Source of the DNA: Nocardioides sp.
GTDB taxonomy: Bacteria; Actinomycetota; Actinomycetes; Propionibacteriales; Nocardioidaceae
Assembly (NCBI RefSeq): GCF_014360585.1
Contig: NZ_JACIXG010000008.1
Location: 1 to 64,000, forward strand
DNA length: 64,000 nt
Direction: 5' to 3'
The notes beneath the pieces are model-generated. The model saw nothing but the letters and a program-made list of their open reading frames with translations. It was not told the origin of the DNA and did no database searches. The translations under genes were made by a program, and so were the position numbers. Within the stretch, counting starts at the first letter, position 1. Every line of letters begins with the position of its first letter. This document shows, in pieces, positions 34,433 through 42,606 of the stretch.

Positions 34433-35971
34433 TTGCGTCATCCTGCCCAGCCCACGCCTGCCCACGAGGACAGCGTGGTCGCCGCTCTTCGTTCCCCGCG
34501 AATCCTTCGCCGTGAGGTCCTCGCCGGCCTCGTCGTAGCGCTGGCACTGATCCCGGAGGCCATCTCCTTCTCGATCCTGGCGGGCGTGGATCCTCGGGTC
34601 GGGCTCTTCGCCTCGTTCACGATGGCGGTCTCGATCGCCTTCCTCGGCGGTCGACCTGCCATGATCACCGGCGCCACCGGTGCGATCGCCCTGGTGATCG
34701 GACCGGTCGCCGCGAAGTACGGGCTGGACTACCTGCTCGCCACGGTCATCCTCGGTGGCGTGCTCCAAGTCGTCTTCGGCCTGCTCGGCACGGCACAGCT
34801 GATGCGGCTGCTGCCGCGTTCGGTGATGGTCGGCTTCGTCAACGCACTGGCGATCCTGATCTTCATCGCCCAGCTTCCCCAGCTCGGGCTGGACACCCAC
34901 GGCGGCCTGCACATCGTCGGGGTGCCGTGGATGGTCTTCCCGCTGGTTGCTCTAGGCATCGTCATCCTGGTCTTTCTGCCCAGGCTGACCACCGTCGTCC
35001 CAGCACCGCTTGTGGTGATCGTCGTCATCACCGCACTCGTGCTGGCAGGTGGCATCGACGTCCCAAACGTGTCCGGCGAGGGCGAGCTGCCGCGCAGCCT
35101 GCCGTCGATGCTCATCCCTGATGTCCCCTTCACTCTCGAGACACTCCAGATCATCGCGCCCTACGCCTTCGCGATGGCGATGGTCGGCCTGCTCGAGTCC
35201 CTGATGACAGCCAAGCTCGTCGACGACATCACCGATACCCACTCCAACAAGTCCCGCGAGTCCTGGGGCCAAGGTGCCGCCAATGTCATCACCGGCTTCT
35301 TCGGCGGCATGGGTGGCTGCGCGATGATCGGCCAGACCATCATCAACGTGAAGGGCTCTGGCGCCCGCACCAGAATCTCGACATTCCTGGCCGGAGTCTT
35401 CCTGCTGATCCTCGTCGTCGGCTTCGGCGACATCGTCGGAAAGATCCCGATGGCTGCCTTGGTGGCCGTGATGATCATCGTCTCGGTGGGCACCTTCGAC
35501 TGGCACAGCATCTCCCCCGCGAACCTCAAGCGGATGCCGAAGTCCGAGACCCTCGTCATGCTGACCACGGTCGTCTTCGTCGTGGTCACCCACAACCTCG
35601 CCATCGGCGTCGTCGCCGGAGTCATCCTGGCCTTCATGCTCTTCGCACGCCGCATCTACCACCTCGTCGGGGTCGATCGCGAGCTGATCGAGGAGGCCGA
35701 CGGCACCGCCTATGCGCGGTACACAGTGACGGGCGAGCTCTTCTTCGCCTCCAGCAACGACCTGGTCTACCAGTTCAACTACGCCGAGGACCCCGAGCGC
35801 GTGGTCATCGACCTGAGCCAGTCCCACGTGTGGGATGCCTCGACGGTGGCTGCCCTCGACGGCATCGAGACCAAGTACAACCGCAAGGACAAGTCGGTCC
35901 AGATCGTCGGGCTCAACGAGGCAAGCAGCCACATGCACGAGCGCCTCACCGGGCAGCTGCCTTCGCACTGA
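34433..35971 (+). CDS. SulP family anion transporter with STAS domain
   Basis: A 512-residue transporter. Residues ~20-400 are a UraA/SulP fold with about 12-14 helices, including the signature ALIPEAISFSILAGVDP and the GATGAIALVIG segment; FFGGMGGCAMIGQTIINVK is the second repeat marker. Residues ~430-512 form a STAS domain with VIDLSQSHVWDASTVAAL. Family members carry sulfate or bicarbonate. It starts with TTG, with GGAG upstream. Two 27-bp repeats lie in the promoter region. Substrate is not known. Confidence 0.9.
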   Translation: MRHPAQPTPAHEDSVVAALRSPRILRREVLAGLVVALALIPEAISFSILAGVDPRVGLFASFTMAVSIAFLGGRPAMITGATGAIALVIGPVAAKYGLDYLLATVILGGVLQVVFGLLGTAQLMRLLPRSVMVGFVNALAILIFIAQLPQLGLDTHGGLHIVGVPWMVFPLVALGIVILVFLPRLTTVVPAPLVVIVVITALVLAGGIDVPNVSGEGELPRSLPSMLIPDVPFTLETLQIIAPYAFAMAMVGLLESLMTAKLVDDITDTHSNKSRESWGQGAANVITGFFGGMGGCAMIGQTIINVKGSGARTRISTFLAGVFLLILVVGFGDIVGKIPMAALVAVMIIVSVGTFDWHSISPANLKRMPKSETLVMLTTVVFVVVTHNLAIGVVAGVILAFMLFARRIYHLVGVDRELIEEADGTAYARYTVTGELFFASSNDLVYQFNYAEDPERVVIDLSQSHVWDASTVAALDGIETKYNRKDKSVQIVGLNEASSHMHERLTGQLPSH

Positions 35972-36011
35972 GCACGACCTCTGCATCCCTCGGGCAGCCC
36001 CGCTTGACCGC

Positions 36012-36881
36012 CTAGAGACAGACCGCGTCATCTCGTCGAGCAACGGCCGGGACCACCGCGACGACGCTGTGGGCGTGGTCCAGGAGATGGCGCGCCACGC
36101 CTCCGCTGGATCCGACGACCACAGCCATGTGCATGGTCTGGGCCTGCTCGGCGAGCTCGCGCGCGAGGCTTCCGGCCGTGATTCGCATGTGCGGGTGCAG
36201 GTCCGGATGGCGTTCCCGCAGACCCGCCACGCACTCCGCGACCAGTAGCCGTTCGTCCTCGCGCGACTGCGGGCCGCGACTCTGGGAGCAGTAGAGCACC
36301 GTTACCGGCAGGCCTCGCTGGGCGGCATGATCGAAGGCGAACTCCAAAGCGGGGATGGAATCGCTGGTCCCGTCGATGCCTACGAGCACACCACGTCCCA
36401 CGCCACCGGCTCCCGGACACAGCGCGACGACCGGGCAGCGCGCGTCCTTGACCACCGACCTTCTGACCGACCCGAGGGTCCAGCTGCCGAGCGGCCCTCG
36501 GCCGCGCGATCCGAGCACGAGCAGCGACGCGCGGCCGGACGCGTCGACGAGCGCGGTCGCCGCGGATCCGACGCGCTGCTCCGTGGACACCGCCGGACGT
36601 CGGCGCCCGGCGAATCCCGGCGCTACGGAGAGCTCGTCGATACGACGCTCGGCGTAACGTCCGGCACTCGAGAGCACGATCGCCCCGTGGGCCTGCTCCG
36701 GGCCCGAAGCCCCACCGGCCCGGAACCCGGGCGGCGTGTCCAGGCTCGAGGCGGACACCACGTGGATCAGGCAGACGTCACGCCCGTCGCGATATGCCTG
36801 CTCGACAGCCCACGACACGCTCGCGGCCGCGGCCGGCCAGTTCTCGACGCCGACCAGGACTGCGCCTTCGGGGATTCTCAT
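36012..36881 (-). CDS. Universal stress protein, two UspA domains
   Basis: A 289-residue tandem UspA protein. Domain 1 (~8-150) ends LLVLGSRGRGPLGSWTLGSV, a complete G-2x-G-9x-G(S/T) ATP-binding motif; domain 2 (~160-289) starts GVLVGIDGTSDSIPALEFAF and ends VVVGSSGGVARHLLDHAHSV. Tandem USPs are core members of DosR regulons in mycobacteria. It is the last gene of the minus-strand dosR locus, 53 nt after the PNPOx gene. AAGGAG precedes the ATG by 5 nt. Confidence 0.9.
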   Translation of the reverse strand: MRIPEGAVLVGVENWPAAAASVSWAVEQAYRDGRDVCLIHVVSASSLDTPPGFRAGGASGPEQAHGAIVLSSAGRYAERRIDELSVAPGFAGRRRPAVSTEQRVGSAATALVDASGRASLLVLGSRGRGPLGSWTLGSVRRSVVKDARCPVVALCPGAGGVGRGVLVGIDGTSDSIPALEFAFDHAAQRGLPVTVLYCSQSRGPQSREDERLLVAECVAGLRERHPDLHPHMRITAGSLARELAEQAQTMHMAVVVGSSGGVARHLLDHAHSVVAVVPAVARRDDAVCL

Positions 36882-36934
36882 CTCGGCTCCTTGGCTCAGT
36901 TCTGGGGTATTTGAAGCACCAGCGACGGCGGCGC

Positions 36935-37351
36935 TCAGACCGGTACGACGCGCCGGCCGGTGATCTGGGTCGGCGTGAGGCACACGAACAGCGTCCGCGT
37001 GCCGTCCGCCCACGACTCCGGCTTCAGGTCGTGCTCCGTCAGCCAGACGCCATCCACGAACTCGGCGGTCCCGCGTGCCAGCACACTCCAGCCCGAGGAG
37101 GTGTACGAGTCGAACTCGTCCACCTGATACGACACCTGCCCGCTGCCGACGTGATCCGCGATCGCGGTACGTGGGGCCGTACGGAACACGATCTTCTCGC
37201 CCACCATGACGTGGTTGACCGGCAGGACGAGCGGCCCTTCCGGGTCGCCCAGGGCGACTCGTCCGACCTCGCTCCGCCCGAGCAGCTCCACGCATTCGGC
37301 GCGGTCCATCTCGGTCAGGTGACCGGGAAACCATCGTGCTGCTAGATACAT
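36935..37351 (-). CDS. Pyridoxamine 5'-phosphate oxidase-fold protein
   Basis: A 138-residue split-barrel flavin- or F420-binding protein of the PNPOx-like 2 type: RAECVELLGRSEVGRVALGD, then LVLPVNHVMVGEKIVFRTAP, then VSYQVDEFDSYTSSGWSVLA. In mycobacteria several such proteins belong to the DosR regulon. The ATG at 37351 has AGGGAG 6 nt before it; an ATG at 37375 overlaps the stop of the upstream stress protein. Reaction unknown. Confidence 0.87.
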   Translation of the reverse strand: MYLAARWFPGHLTEMDRAECVELLGRSEVGRVALGDPEGPLVLPVNHVMVGEKIVFRTAPRTAIADHVGSGQVSYQVDEFDSYTSSGWSVLARGTAEFVDGVWLTEHDLKPESWADGTRTLFVCLTPTQITGRRVVPV

Positions 37352-37374
37352 CGTCTTCTCCCTCGTCACGGTCA

Positions 37375-38325
37375 TCAGACGTCGGCCGGCTGGCTGCCTG
37401 CTGCAGCGCGGCCAGCGTCGGCCCCGGCGTCCCCCACGAACGCCGGGGCCACGTTCGGGTCGATCTCGACCGGGCACACGCTCTCCCGAAGGACTGCTCG
37501 GGAGGTGCCGCCCAAGTGCTTGAAGCCGAGAAAGTTCCGGCCTCGGCCCAGGATCAACAGCTCGGCCTTCCGGGACGCCTCGACCAGGGCGTACGCAGTC
37601 TGGGCCTGTACGGCCTCGACGACGGTCTCGACGTCGGCCACGGCCGGTCCCGAGCTGGCGCGAGCGGTCTCGAGGACGGCGTTGAGCTCCCGCTCCGCCC
37701 GCTCGGTCCACAGCCGCTCATCGATCCCAGCGGTGAGGTCCGGGTACGAGCCGAAGGCGTGCCAGGCGTGCAGGACACGCAGCCGCGCTCCACGGGCAGC
37801 CGCCACCTCCAGCCCTCGGCGTACGAGGGCGGTCGAGGTGGAGGCGTCCTGGACCCCGACGACGATCTCCCGGGTCACCTCGCCGCTCGGCCAGGCAGCG
37901 GGGACGACGACCACGGGCGCGGGCGAGTGGGCCGCCACCGGGCCGATGATGGAGGAGGTGATGATCCGGTCGAGCAGCGTGCGCGGCTGGTCACCCACCA
38001 CGACCAGTCGCGCCTTGGCGGCATTCTCGACCAGCACCAACGCGGGGCGACCGAGAAGCATGTACGTCGTCACCACGGCGCCGCTGTCAGCGACAGCCTC
38101 CTCCGCCTCGTCGAGGATCGACCTGCCGAGCTTGCCCATCCTCGAGTCGGGGTCGGTCGGGGCCGGCGGCCAGGTCGGCAGCGCCGGCGCATACGGGTCG
38201 ATCGCATAGATCAGGTGCAGCGCGACACCGAGTCGAGCCGCCTCTGCGGCGGCGTAGCGGGCGGCGGCGAGTCCGGCTTCGGTGCCGTCGACTCCTGCCA
38301 GGATGACGTCTCTGTTCGTGTTCAT
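37375..38325 (-). CDS. Universal stress protein, two UspA domains
   Basis: A 316-residue tandem UspA protein starting MNTNRDVILAGVDGTEAGLA. The first domain has a less canonical ATP motif (VVVGDQPRTLLDRIITSS), while the second ends LLILGRGRNFLGFKHLGGTS, close to the normal motif. A GGACCTTGGTCC palindrome lies 59 nt upstream of the ATG, so it likely has its own DosR-dependent promoter in addition to read-through from dosS. Confidence 0.9.
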   Translation of the reverse strand: MNTNRDVILAGVDGTEAGLAAARYAAAEAARLGVALHLIYAIDPYAPALPTWPPAPTDPDSRMGKLGRSILDEAEEAVADSGAVVTTYMLLGRPALVLVENAAKARLVVVGDQPRTLLDRIITSSIIGPVAAHSPAPVVVVPAAWPSGEVTREIVVGVQDASTSTALVRRGLEVAAARGARLRVLHAWHAFGSYPDLTAGIDERLWTERAERELNAVLETARASSGPAVADVETVVEAVQAQTAYALVEASRKAELLILGRGRNFLGFKHLGGTSRAVLRESVCPVEIDPNVAPAFVGDAGADAGRAAAGSQPADV

Positions 38326-38383
38326 GACTCCAGCGTCTGCCCGCAGGGTGGTCGCACGAAAGGGACCGGCGGCCCGACCGAAA

Positions 38384-38395
38384 GGACCTTGGTCC
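38384..38395. promoter_or_regulatory. DosR-box-like palindrome upstream of a USP gene
   Basis: GGACCTTGGTCC, a perfect 12-bp palindrome resembling the centre of the mycobacterial DosR box (GGGACTWWWGTCCC). It is 59 nt before the stress protein start. A second related element, GGGACCGGCGGCCC at 38362-38375, is centred 21 bp away, the two-site spacing seen at known DosR promoters. Confidence 0.6.
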
Positions 38396-38446
38396 GTAAC
38401 CAGGAGGTCCCCCCGCGCGATGGGGCCGACCTCGGCTCCTGAGCAC

Positions 38447-40198
38447 TCAGCTCAGGGGGACCGACCACTCCACCACGGTCCCCCGCGGCTCCGCGGGCTC
38501 CACGGTGCACCGTCCACCGTGACCCTCGGCGCGATGACGCATGTTCGCCAGCCCGCTCTCCAACGCGTCAGCGGGGACCCCGACGCCGTCGTCGCGCACG
38601 CGGAGCACGAGATCGGAACCTGCCGACAGCGACACCTCGAGCTCGCTCGCATGGGCGTGGCGGACGGTGTTCGAAAGGGCCTCGCCGAGGACAGCGAGGA
38701 CGTCCTTGGTGACCTCGGGGGTGGCCCGCAGCCGGACCGGGCCGTCGAAGGCGAGCGTCGGCCGGAACTTCAGCGACTCCGCAGCCCGGTTCACCAGGTC
38801 GGTGACCTGGGACTGGATGTCGCCGCTGTGCTCCGGCGTGCCCAGCTCGAAGACCGTGCGCCGAATGTCGCGGATCGTGTCGTCGATGTCATCGACGGCC
38901 TGGTCGAGGCGGGCATGCAGCTTCGGGTTCTCGGCCAGCTTGAGGACACCTTGAAGACGCAGGCCGATCACGAAGAGCCGCTGGATCACGATGTCGTGCA
39001 GATCCCGGCCGATCCGGTCGCGGTCGTCATAGACCGCCAGCCGCTGACGCTCCTCACGGTTCTGCGCGAGCCGGATCGCCAGCGCGACCTGTTCCGCAAA
39101 CGCGTTGGCGACCGTAAGATCGACGTCTTGTGCCTGATCGGCATTCTCCCGCCGCCACACCAGCGCGAGCACACCGACGGCGTTCATCTCCTCGGACGGA
39201 TCGGTGCGCCCCAACGGCACGAGCACGCCGGGACCGAGGTCGCTCAGGTCGATCACGGCAGCCGCACTTCCCCCACCGGTCACGGTCGCGATGTCCTCCA
39301 CCATCATCGGTGCGCCGACACCGATCGCCTGGCCGGCGACCGACTCACGCAGCGGAGCGTGCTTCTGCACATCGATGTCGACAGCGGCACCCGAGACCAC
39401 CTCCACCCGCAGCCGCTCGGCCGTGGGCCCGGTCACGATCCAGGCGACGTCAGCACCAGCGACCTCACGAGCACGCTCGACCACCAACTGCAACGCGCTC
39501 GTACGATCGATGTCGCCCATCAGCGCACTGGTGATCTCAGCACGGGCATCGAGCCACTGGGTGCGGCGCGCTGCCTCCTCGGCCAGCAGGGCATTCTCGA
39601 TCGCGACGCCGGCAGCCGCGGCCAGGGCGACCACGATGTCCTCGTCCTGGTCGGTGAACTCCTCGCCGTCGATCTTCTCGGTGAGGTAGAGGTTGCCGAA
39701 CACCTTCTCTCCGATGCGTACGGGCACACCGAGGAAGGAGCCCATCGGCGGATGGTTCGGGGGAAACCCGTACGAAGAGTGGTGCTCGGTGATGTCGCGC
39801 AGGCGGAGCGGCTCGGGGTGGTCGATCAGCATGCCGAGCACGCCATGCCCTCTGGGCAGATCACCGATGAGGATCTGCTCCTCTGCGGTCATCCCTTGGG
39901 TGATGAACAGACGCAGTCGACGTTCACCCGCGCCAGCCACGACGCCCAGCGCTGCATACCTCGCACCCGCCAGCGCTTTGGCAACGTCAACGATGCGGTT
40001 CAGCAGGTCATCGATCGAGAGGCCGGCGCCCATGGTCACGATGGCGTCGAGCAGCAACCGCCACCGCACCTGCTCGTCTCGAGCGTCGGTGACCCTGTCG
40101 AGAACTTCGGTCAACAACTCGTCGAGAGGTGCGCTACCCAGCGTGGTCTGAGCCGTTGTCTCGGATCCACGACGCTGCCGCGGGGACGGACGTCCCAC
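38447..40198 (-). CDS. dosS: DosS/DevS-like haem sensor histidine kinase
   Basis: A 583-residue cytoplasmic kinase with two GAF domains (~60-205 and ~230-380) and a HisKA_3/HATPase_c module. In GAF-A, GFPPNHPPMGSFLGVPV places His149 exactly where the haem ligand of M. tuberculosis DosS lies. The phosphoacceptor is His401 in DRIGRDLHDIVIQRLF, and ALSNTVRHAHA is the ATP-lid asparagine box. It should sense oxygen, NO or CO and phosphorylate DosR encoded 42 nt upstream. Length (DosS 578) and layout match the family. Whether it is a gas or redox sensor cannot be told here. Confidence 0.92.
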   Translation of the reverse strand: MGRPSPRQRRGSETTAQTTLGSAPLDELLTEVLDRVTDARDEQVRWRLLLDAIVTMGAGLSIDDLLNRIVDVAKALAGARYAALGVVAGAGERRLRLFITQGMTAEEQILIGDLPRGHGVLGMLIDHPEPLRLRDITEHHSSYGFPPNHPPMGSFLGVPVRIGEKVFGNLYLTEKIDGEEFTDQDEDIVVALAAAAGVAIENALLAEEAARRTQWLDARAEITSALMGDIDRTSALQLVVERAREVAGADVAWIVTGPTAERLRVEVVSGAAVDIDVQKHAPLRESVAGQAIGVGAPMMVEDIATVTGGGSAAAVIDLSDLGPGVLVPLGRTDPSEEMNAVGVLALVWRRENADQAQDVDLTVANAFAEQVALAIRLAQNREERQRLAVYDDRDRIGRDLHDIVIQRLFVIGLRLQGVLKLAENPKLHARLDQAVDDIDDTIRDIRRTVFELGTPEHSGDIQSQVTDLVNRAAESLKFRPTLAFDGPVRLRATPEVTKDVLAVLGEALSNTVRHAHASELEVSLSAGSDLVLRVRDDGVGVPADALESGLANMRHRAEGHGGRCTVEPAEPRGTVVEWSVPLS

Positions 40199-40221
40199 CT
40201 CGACCCTCCCCGTCGCATGAG

Positions 40222-40243
40222 TGATACGTCTTCCAACGTATCA
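40222..40243. other. Hairpin at the dosR stop codon
   Basis: TGATACGT (40222-40229) pairs with ACGTATCA (40236-40243) around six bases and includes the dosR TGA. It could attenuate transcription into dosS or stabilise the dosR mRNA; no T tract. Confidence 0.4.
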
Positions 40244-40909
40244 ACCCTGCAGAGACTTGGTCACCATAATCGCAGCCTGTGTCCTGCTCTCCACGCCCAG
40301 CTTGGCCAGCAACGAGGAGACGTAGTTCTTCACCGTCTTCTCCGCGAGGTGCATTTCCTTGCCGATCTGTCGGTTCGTCAGGCCCTCGCCGATGCACTCC
40401 AGGATCCGGCGCTCGTGGTTGGTCAGGCGCTCGAAGGCCGAGTTGGTCTTCGGTCCGGTGCGGATCCGCTCGAGGACCTGGGCAGTGACCGCGGGATCCA
40501 GCATCGACTTTCCTGCGGCGACCTGACGAACTGTCTCGACGAGGTCGGCGCTGCGTACCTGCTTGAGGATGTAACCGGACGCGCCGGCCATGATCGCGGA
40601 GAACAGCGCGTCGTCGTCGTCGAACGAGGTCAGGATGAGCGCGGCGATGCTCGGGTCGACCGAGCGGATGTCGCGACACACGTCGATGCCAGACCCGTCG
40701 GGGAGCCGACCGTCAAGAATGGCGACATCGGGCCGCAGCGCCGGGATCCGGCGCCGGGCCTCGTCTGCTAGCCCCGACTCGCCCACCACGACCATGTCGT
40801 CCTCGTCCTCGAGGAGGTCCTTGATCCCCCGGCGGATCACCTCGTGGTCATCGAGGAGAAAGACCCGGATGCGTTCGGTTTCACCCTCGGGCGCTGCTGA
40901 ATCGGTCAC
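40241..40909 (-). CDS. dosR: DosR/DevR-like response regulator, NarL family
   Basis: A 222-residue response regulator very similar in pattern to mycobacterial DosR. Receiver: FLLDDHEVIRRGIKDLLED with acidic residues 20-21, phosphoacceptor Asp66 in VAILDGRLPDGSG, and ASGYILK lysine. A linker rich in charged residues precedes the LuxR-type HTH (about 155-215): LTNHERRILECIGEGLTNRQ, then AEKTVKNYVSSLLAKLGVE. It activates hypoxia or NO-induced genes. A DosR-like box 59 nt upstream suggests positive autoregulation. Confidence 0.93.
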   Translation of the reverse strand: MTDSAAPEGETERIRVFLLDDHEVIRRGIKDLLEDEDDMVVVGESGLADEARRRIPALRPDVAILDGRLPDGSGIDVCRDIRSVDPSIAALILTSFDDDDALFSAIMAGASGYILKQVRSADLVETVRQVAAGKSMLDPAVTAQVLERIRTGPKTNSAFERLTNHERRILECIGEGLTNRQIGKEMHLAEKTVKNYVSSLLAKLGVESRTQAAIMVTKSLQG

Positions 40910-40967
40910 CTTTTCAATCTACGGCCAAGAACAGCCGACGCCAATGCACGTCGGGCCCGCAGGCTGA

Positions 40968-40979
40968 GGACCAAAGTCC
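40968..40979. promoter_or_regulatory. DosR-box-like palindrome upstream of dosR
   Basis: GGACCAAAGTCC within GAGGACCAAAGTCCCTCG; read on the minus strand it gives GGGACTTTGGTCC, close to the mycobacterial consensus. It lies 59 nt before dosR, the same distance as the site at the stress-protein gene. Confidence 0.65.
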
Positions 40980-41068
40980 CTCGACGCACCCGATCACCTG
41001 GTGCCTCAGCCGAGCGCCTCGATGCCCGCGTAGATGACGACCGCCCGCCAGAAGATGCCGACAGCATC

Positions 41069-41080
41069 GGACCAAGGTCC
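41069..41080. promoter_or_regulatory. DosR-box-like palindrome upstream of the flavodoxin gene
   Basis: GGACCAAGGTCC, identical (as a palindrome) to the box at 38384. It lies 106 nt before the flavodoxin ATG and on the far side of the dosR promoter, so one intergenic region holds two boxes for two divergent units. GGGGACGTGCGCC at 41088-41100 may be a second half-site. Confidence 0.6.
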
Positions 41081-41186
41081 TCGAACCGGGGACGTGCGCC
41101 ACTCCACGTGCGCACCGTCTCGGCCGGAGGGTGGTGTCACTGGCTTGACGCGGAGGGCGCGGCGCCAGAGAAAGAATGTGAACCAG

Positions 41187-41702
41187 ATGCGAGCAGCAGT
41201 CGTCTACGAGTCGATGTTCGGCAACACCGCCACGATCGCCAACGCGGTCGCCACCGGACTCCGGAGAACCGGCGTTCAGGTCGAGGTGATCCCCATCGAG
41301 CTGGCCGGTGCTGACCTACTCCGCGACCACGACCTGGTGGTGATCGGGGCACCGACGCACGCGCTCGGCCTGAGCAGACCCAGCACACGCGCCGACGCCG
41401 TGCGCCAGGGCGCCCCGACTGGGGTCGAGGCCCGCGGCGTACGCGAGTGGCTCGAAGACCTGGCGGACGCTAAGTCGGTGCAGATCGCCACCTTCGACAC
41501 TCGGGCGCGGGCGATGCGTCACCTCCCGGGCTCGGCGGCCAGGCACGTGGCCCACCTGCTGCGCCGCCGTGGCTACGACGTACCTCCGGCGACCAGCTTC
41601 TACGTCGCCCACACTGTGGGACCGCTCGCCCACGAAGAGGAGGCGCGGGCCAGCGACTGGGGCGCGATCCTCGGCCACGACATGACGAGTCAGGCGGCCT
41701 GA
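41187..41702 (+). CDS. Flavodoxin family protein
   Basis: A 171-residue flavodoxin: MRAAVVYESMFGNTATIANA is the FMN phosphate loop (SMFGNT), and LVVIGAPTHALGLSRPSTR the second FMN loop. It carries electrons or acts as a small FMN reductase. The start could be ATG 41187 or the in-frame GTG at 41178. Its position opposite dosR, under a DosR-like box, suggests a role in low-oxygen metabolism. The CBS gene follows 63 nt later. Confidence 0.85.
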   Translation: MRAAVVYESMFGNTATIANAVATGLRRTGVQVEVIPIELAGADLLRDHDLVVIGAPTHALGLSRPSTRADAVRQGAPTGVEARGVREWLEDLADAKSVQIATFDTRARAMRHLPGSAARHVAHLLRRRGYDVPPATSFYVAHTVGPLAHEEEARASDWGAILGHDMTSQAA

Positions 41703-41765
41703 GCGGTCGCGCCGCCCGGACGAGGCTGGCGATATGAAATATGAACACGTGCAAGGGGGACGAAC

Positions 41766-42398
41766 ATGCTGGTTCGCGAGATCATGACCCCGTCCCCGGT
41801 CACGGCACGGAGAGATGCCCCCGTCAAGGAGGTGCTCGCCCTGCTGCGTGACCACCACATCACGGCGCTTCCCGTCGTGACCTCCGCCGGCCGGGTCTGC
41901 GGTGTGGTCGCCGAGATCGACCTCATCCGCAACCGTGTCCCGCCGGACCCTCGCGCGCACATGATCCCGCCCACGCCGACGACCGATCAGCCCGCAGCGT
42001 ACGTCGAGGACGTGATGACCACAGTGACCGTCGCCGTGAGGGAGCGCACGGAGGTCTCCGTCGCGGTCGGAGTCATGGCCGAGCGGGGACTGAAGAGCCT
42101 GCCCGTCCTCGATGACGACGACGTTCTGGTCGGGGTCATCAGCCGGAGCGACGTCGCAGCCGCCCTGGCTCACGACGACAACACGTTGGACCGGGAGCTG
42201 ACGAAGCTCCTCACAAAGCTCGGTCATCCCGACTGGGTCGTGGTGACCGCCGACGGGACCGTCGTGATCACCGGCCCGGCTACGCCGAAGGACCACGCGC
42301 TGGCCGAAACCGCCGCAGCGACGGTCGCGGGGGTGGCCCGGGTGCAGATCAGTACGGATCAGTCGAGCAGAACCGGATCCGCAACGCACGAGGAGTGA
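41766..42398 (+). CDS. CBS-pair protein with C-terminal BON-like domain
   Basis: A 210-residue protein. Two CBS motifs: VREIMTPSPVTARRDAPVKE and VEDVMTTVTVAVRERTEVSV, each with a GVV(A/I)..D(L/V)-type end. Residues ~140-200 (DRELTKLLTKLGHPDWVVVT) resemble a BON domain. It recalls HRP1 (Rv2626c), a strong DosR-regulon member, although HRP1 lacks the BON part. Presumably an adenine-nucleotide-responsive protein. Likely co-transcribed with the flavodoxin. Confidence 0.85.
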   Translation: MLVREIMTPSPVTARRDAPVKEVLALLRDHHITALPVVTSAGRVCGVVAEIDLIRNRVPPDPRAHMIPPTPTTDQPAAYVEDVMTTVTVAVRERTEVSVAVGVMAERGLKSLPVLDDDDVLVGVISRSDVAAALAHDDNTLDRELTKLLTKLGHPDWVVVTADGTVVITGPATPKDHALAETAAATVAGVARVQISTDQSSRTGSATHEE

Positions 42399-42606
42399 CC
42401 GCGGCTCCCGCACCGAGAAGCACATCGCCGACGGACCTCGGACCAGCTGATCGAATCCTGTCGACGTCGTGACGGCTGTCACAGGACGCTGCACCGGGTT
42501 GGGCGACCCGGGCAGAGTAGTGCGTAGCAACCGGCGTACTCAACCTGCCGCCACAGCACCCAGGAACGACCTGGGTGGCCTCGGCTGATCCGACAGGAGA
42601 CGTGAG

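Noticed and set aside
42480-42530. Short inverted repeat before egtB (CCGGGTTGGGCGACCCGG)
   Set aside because: It is a small GC-rich hairpin of a kind expected by chance in this composition and has no clear role.
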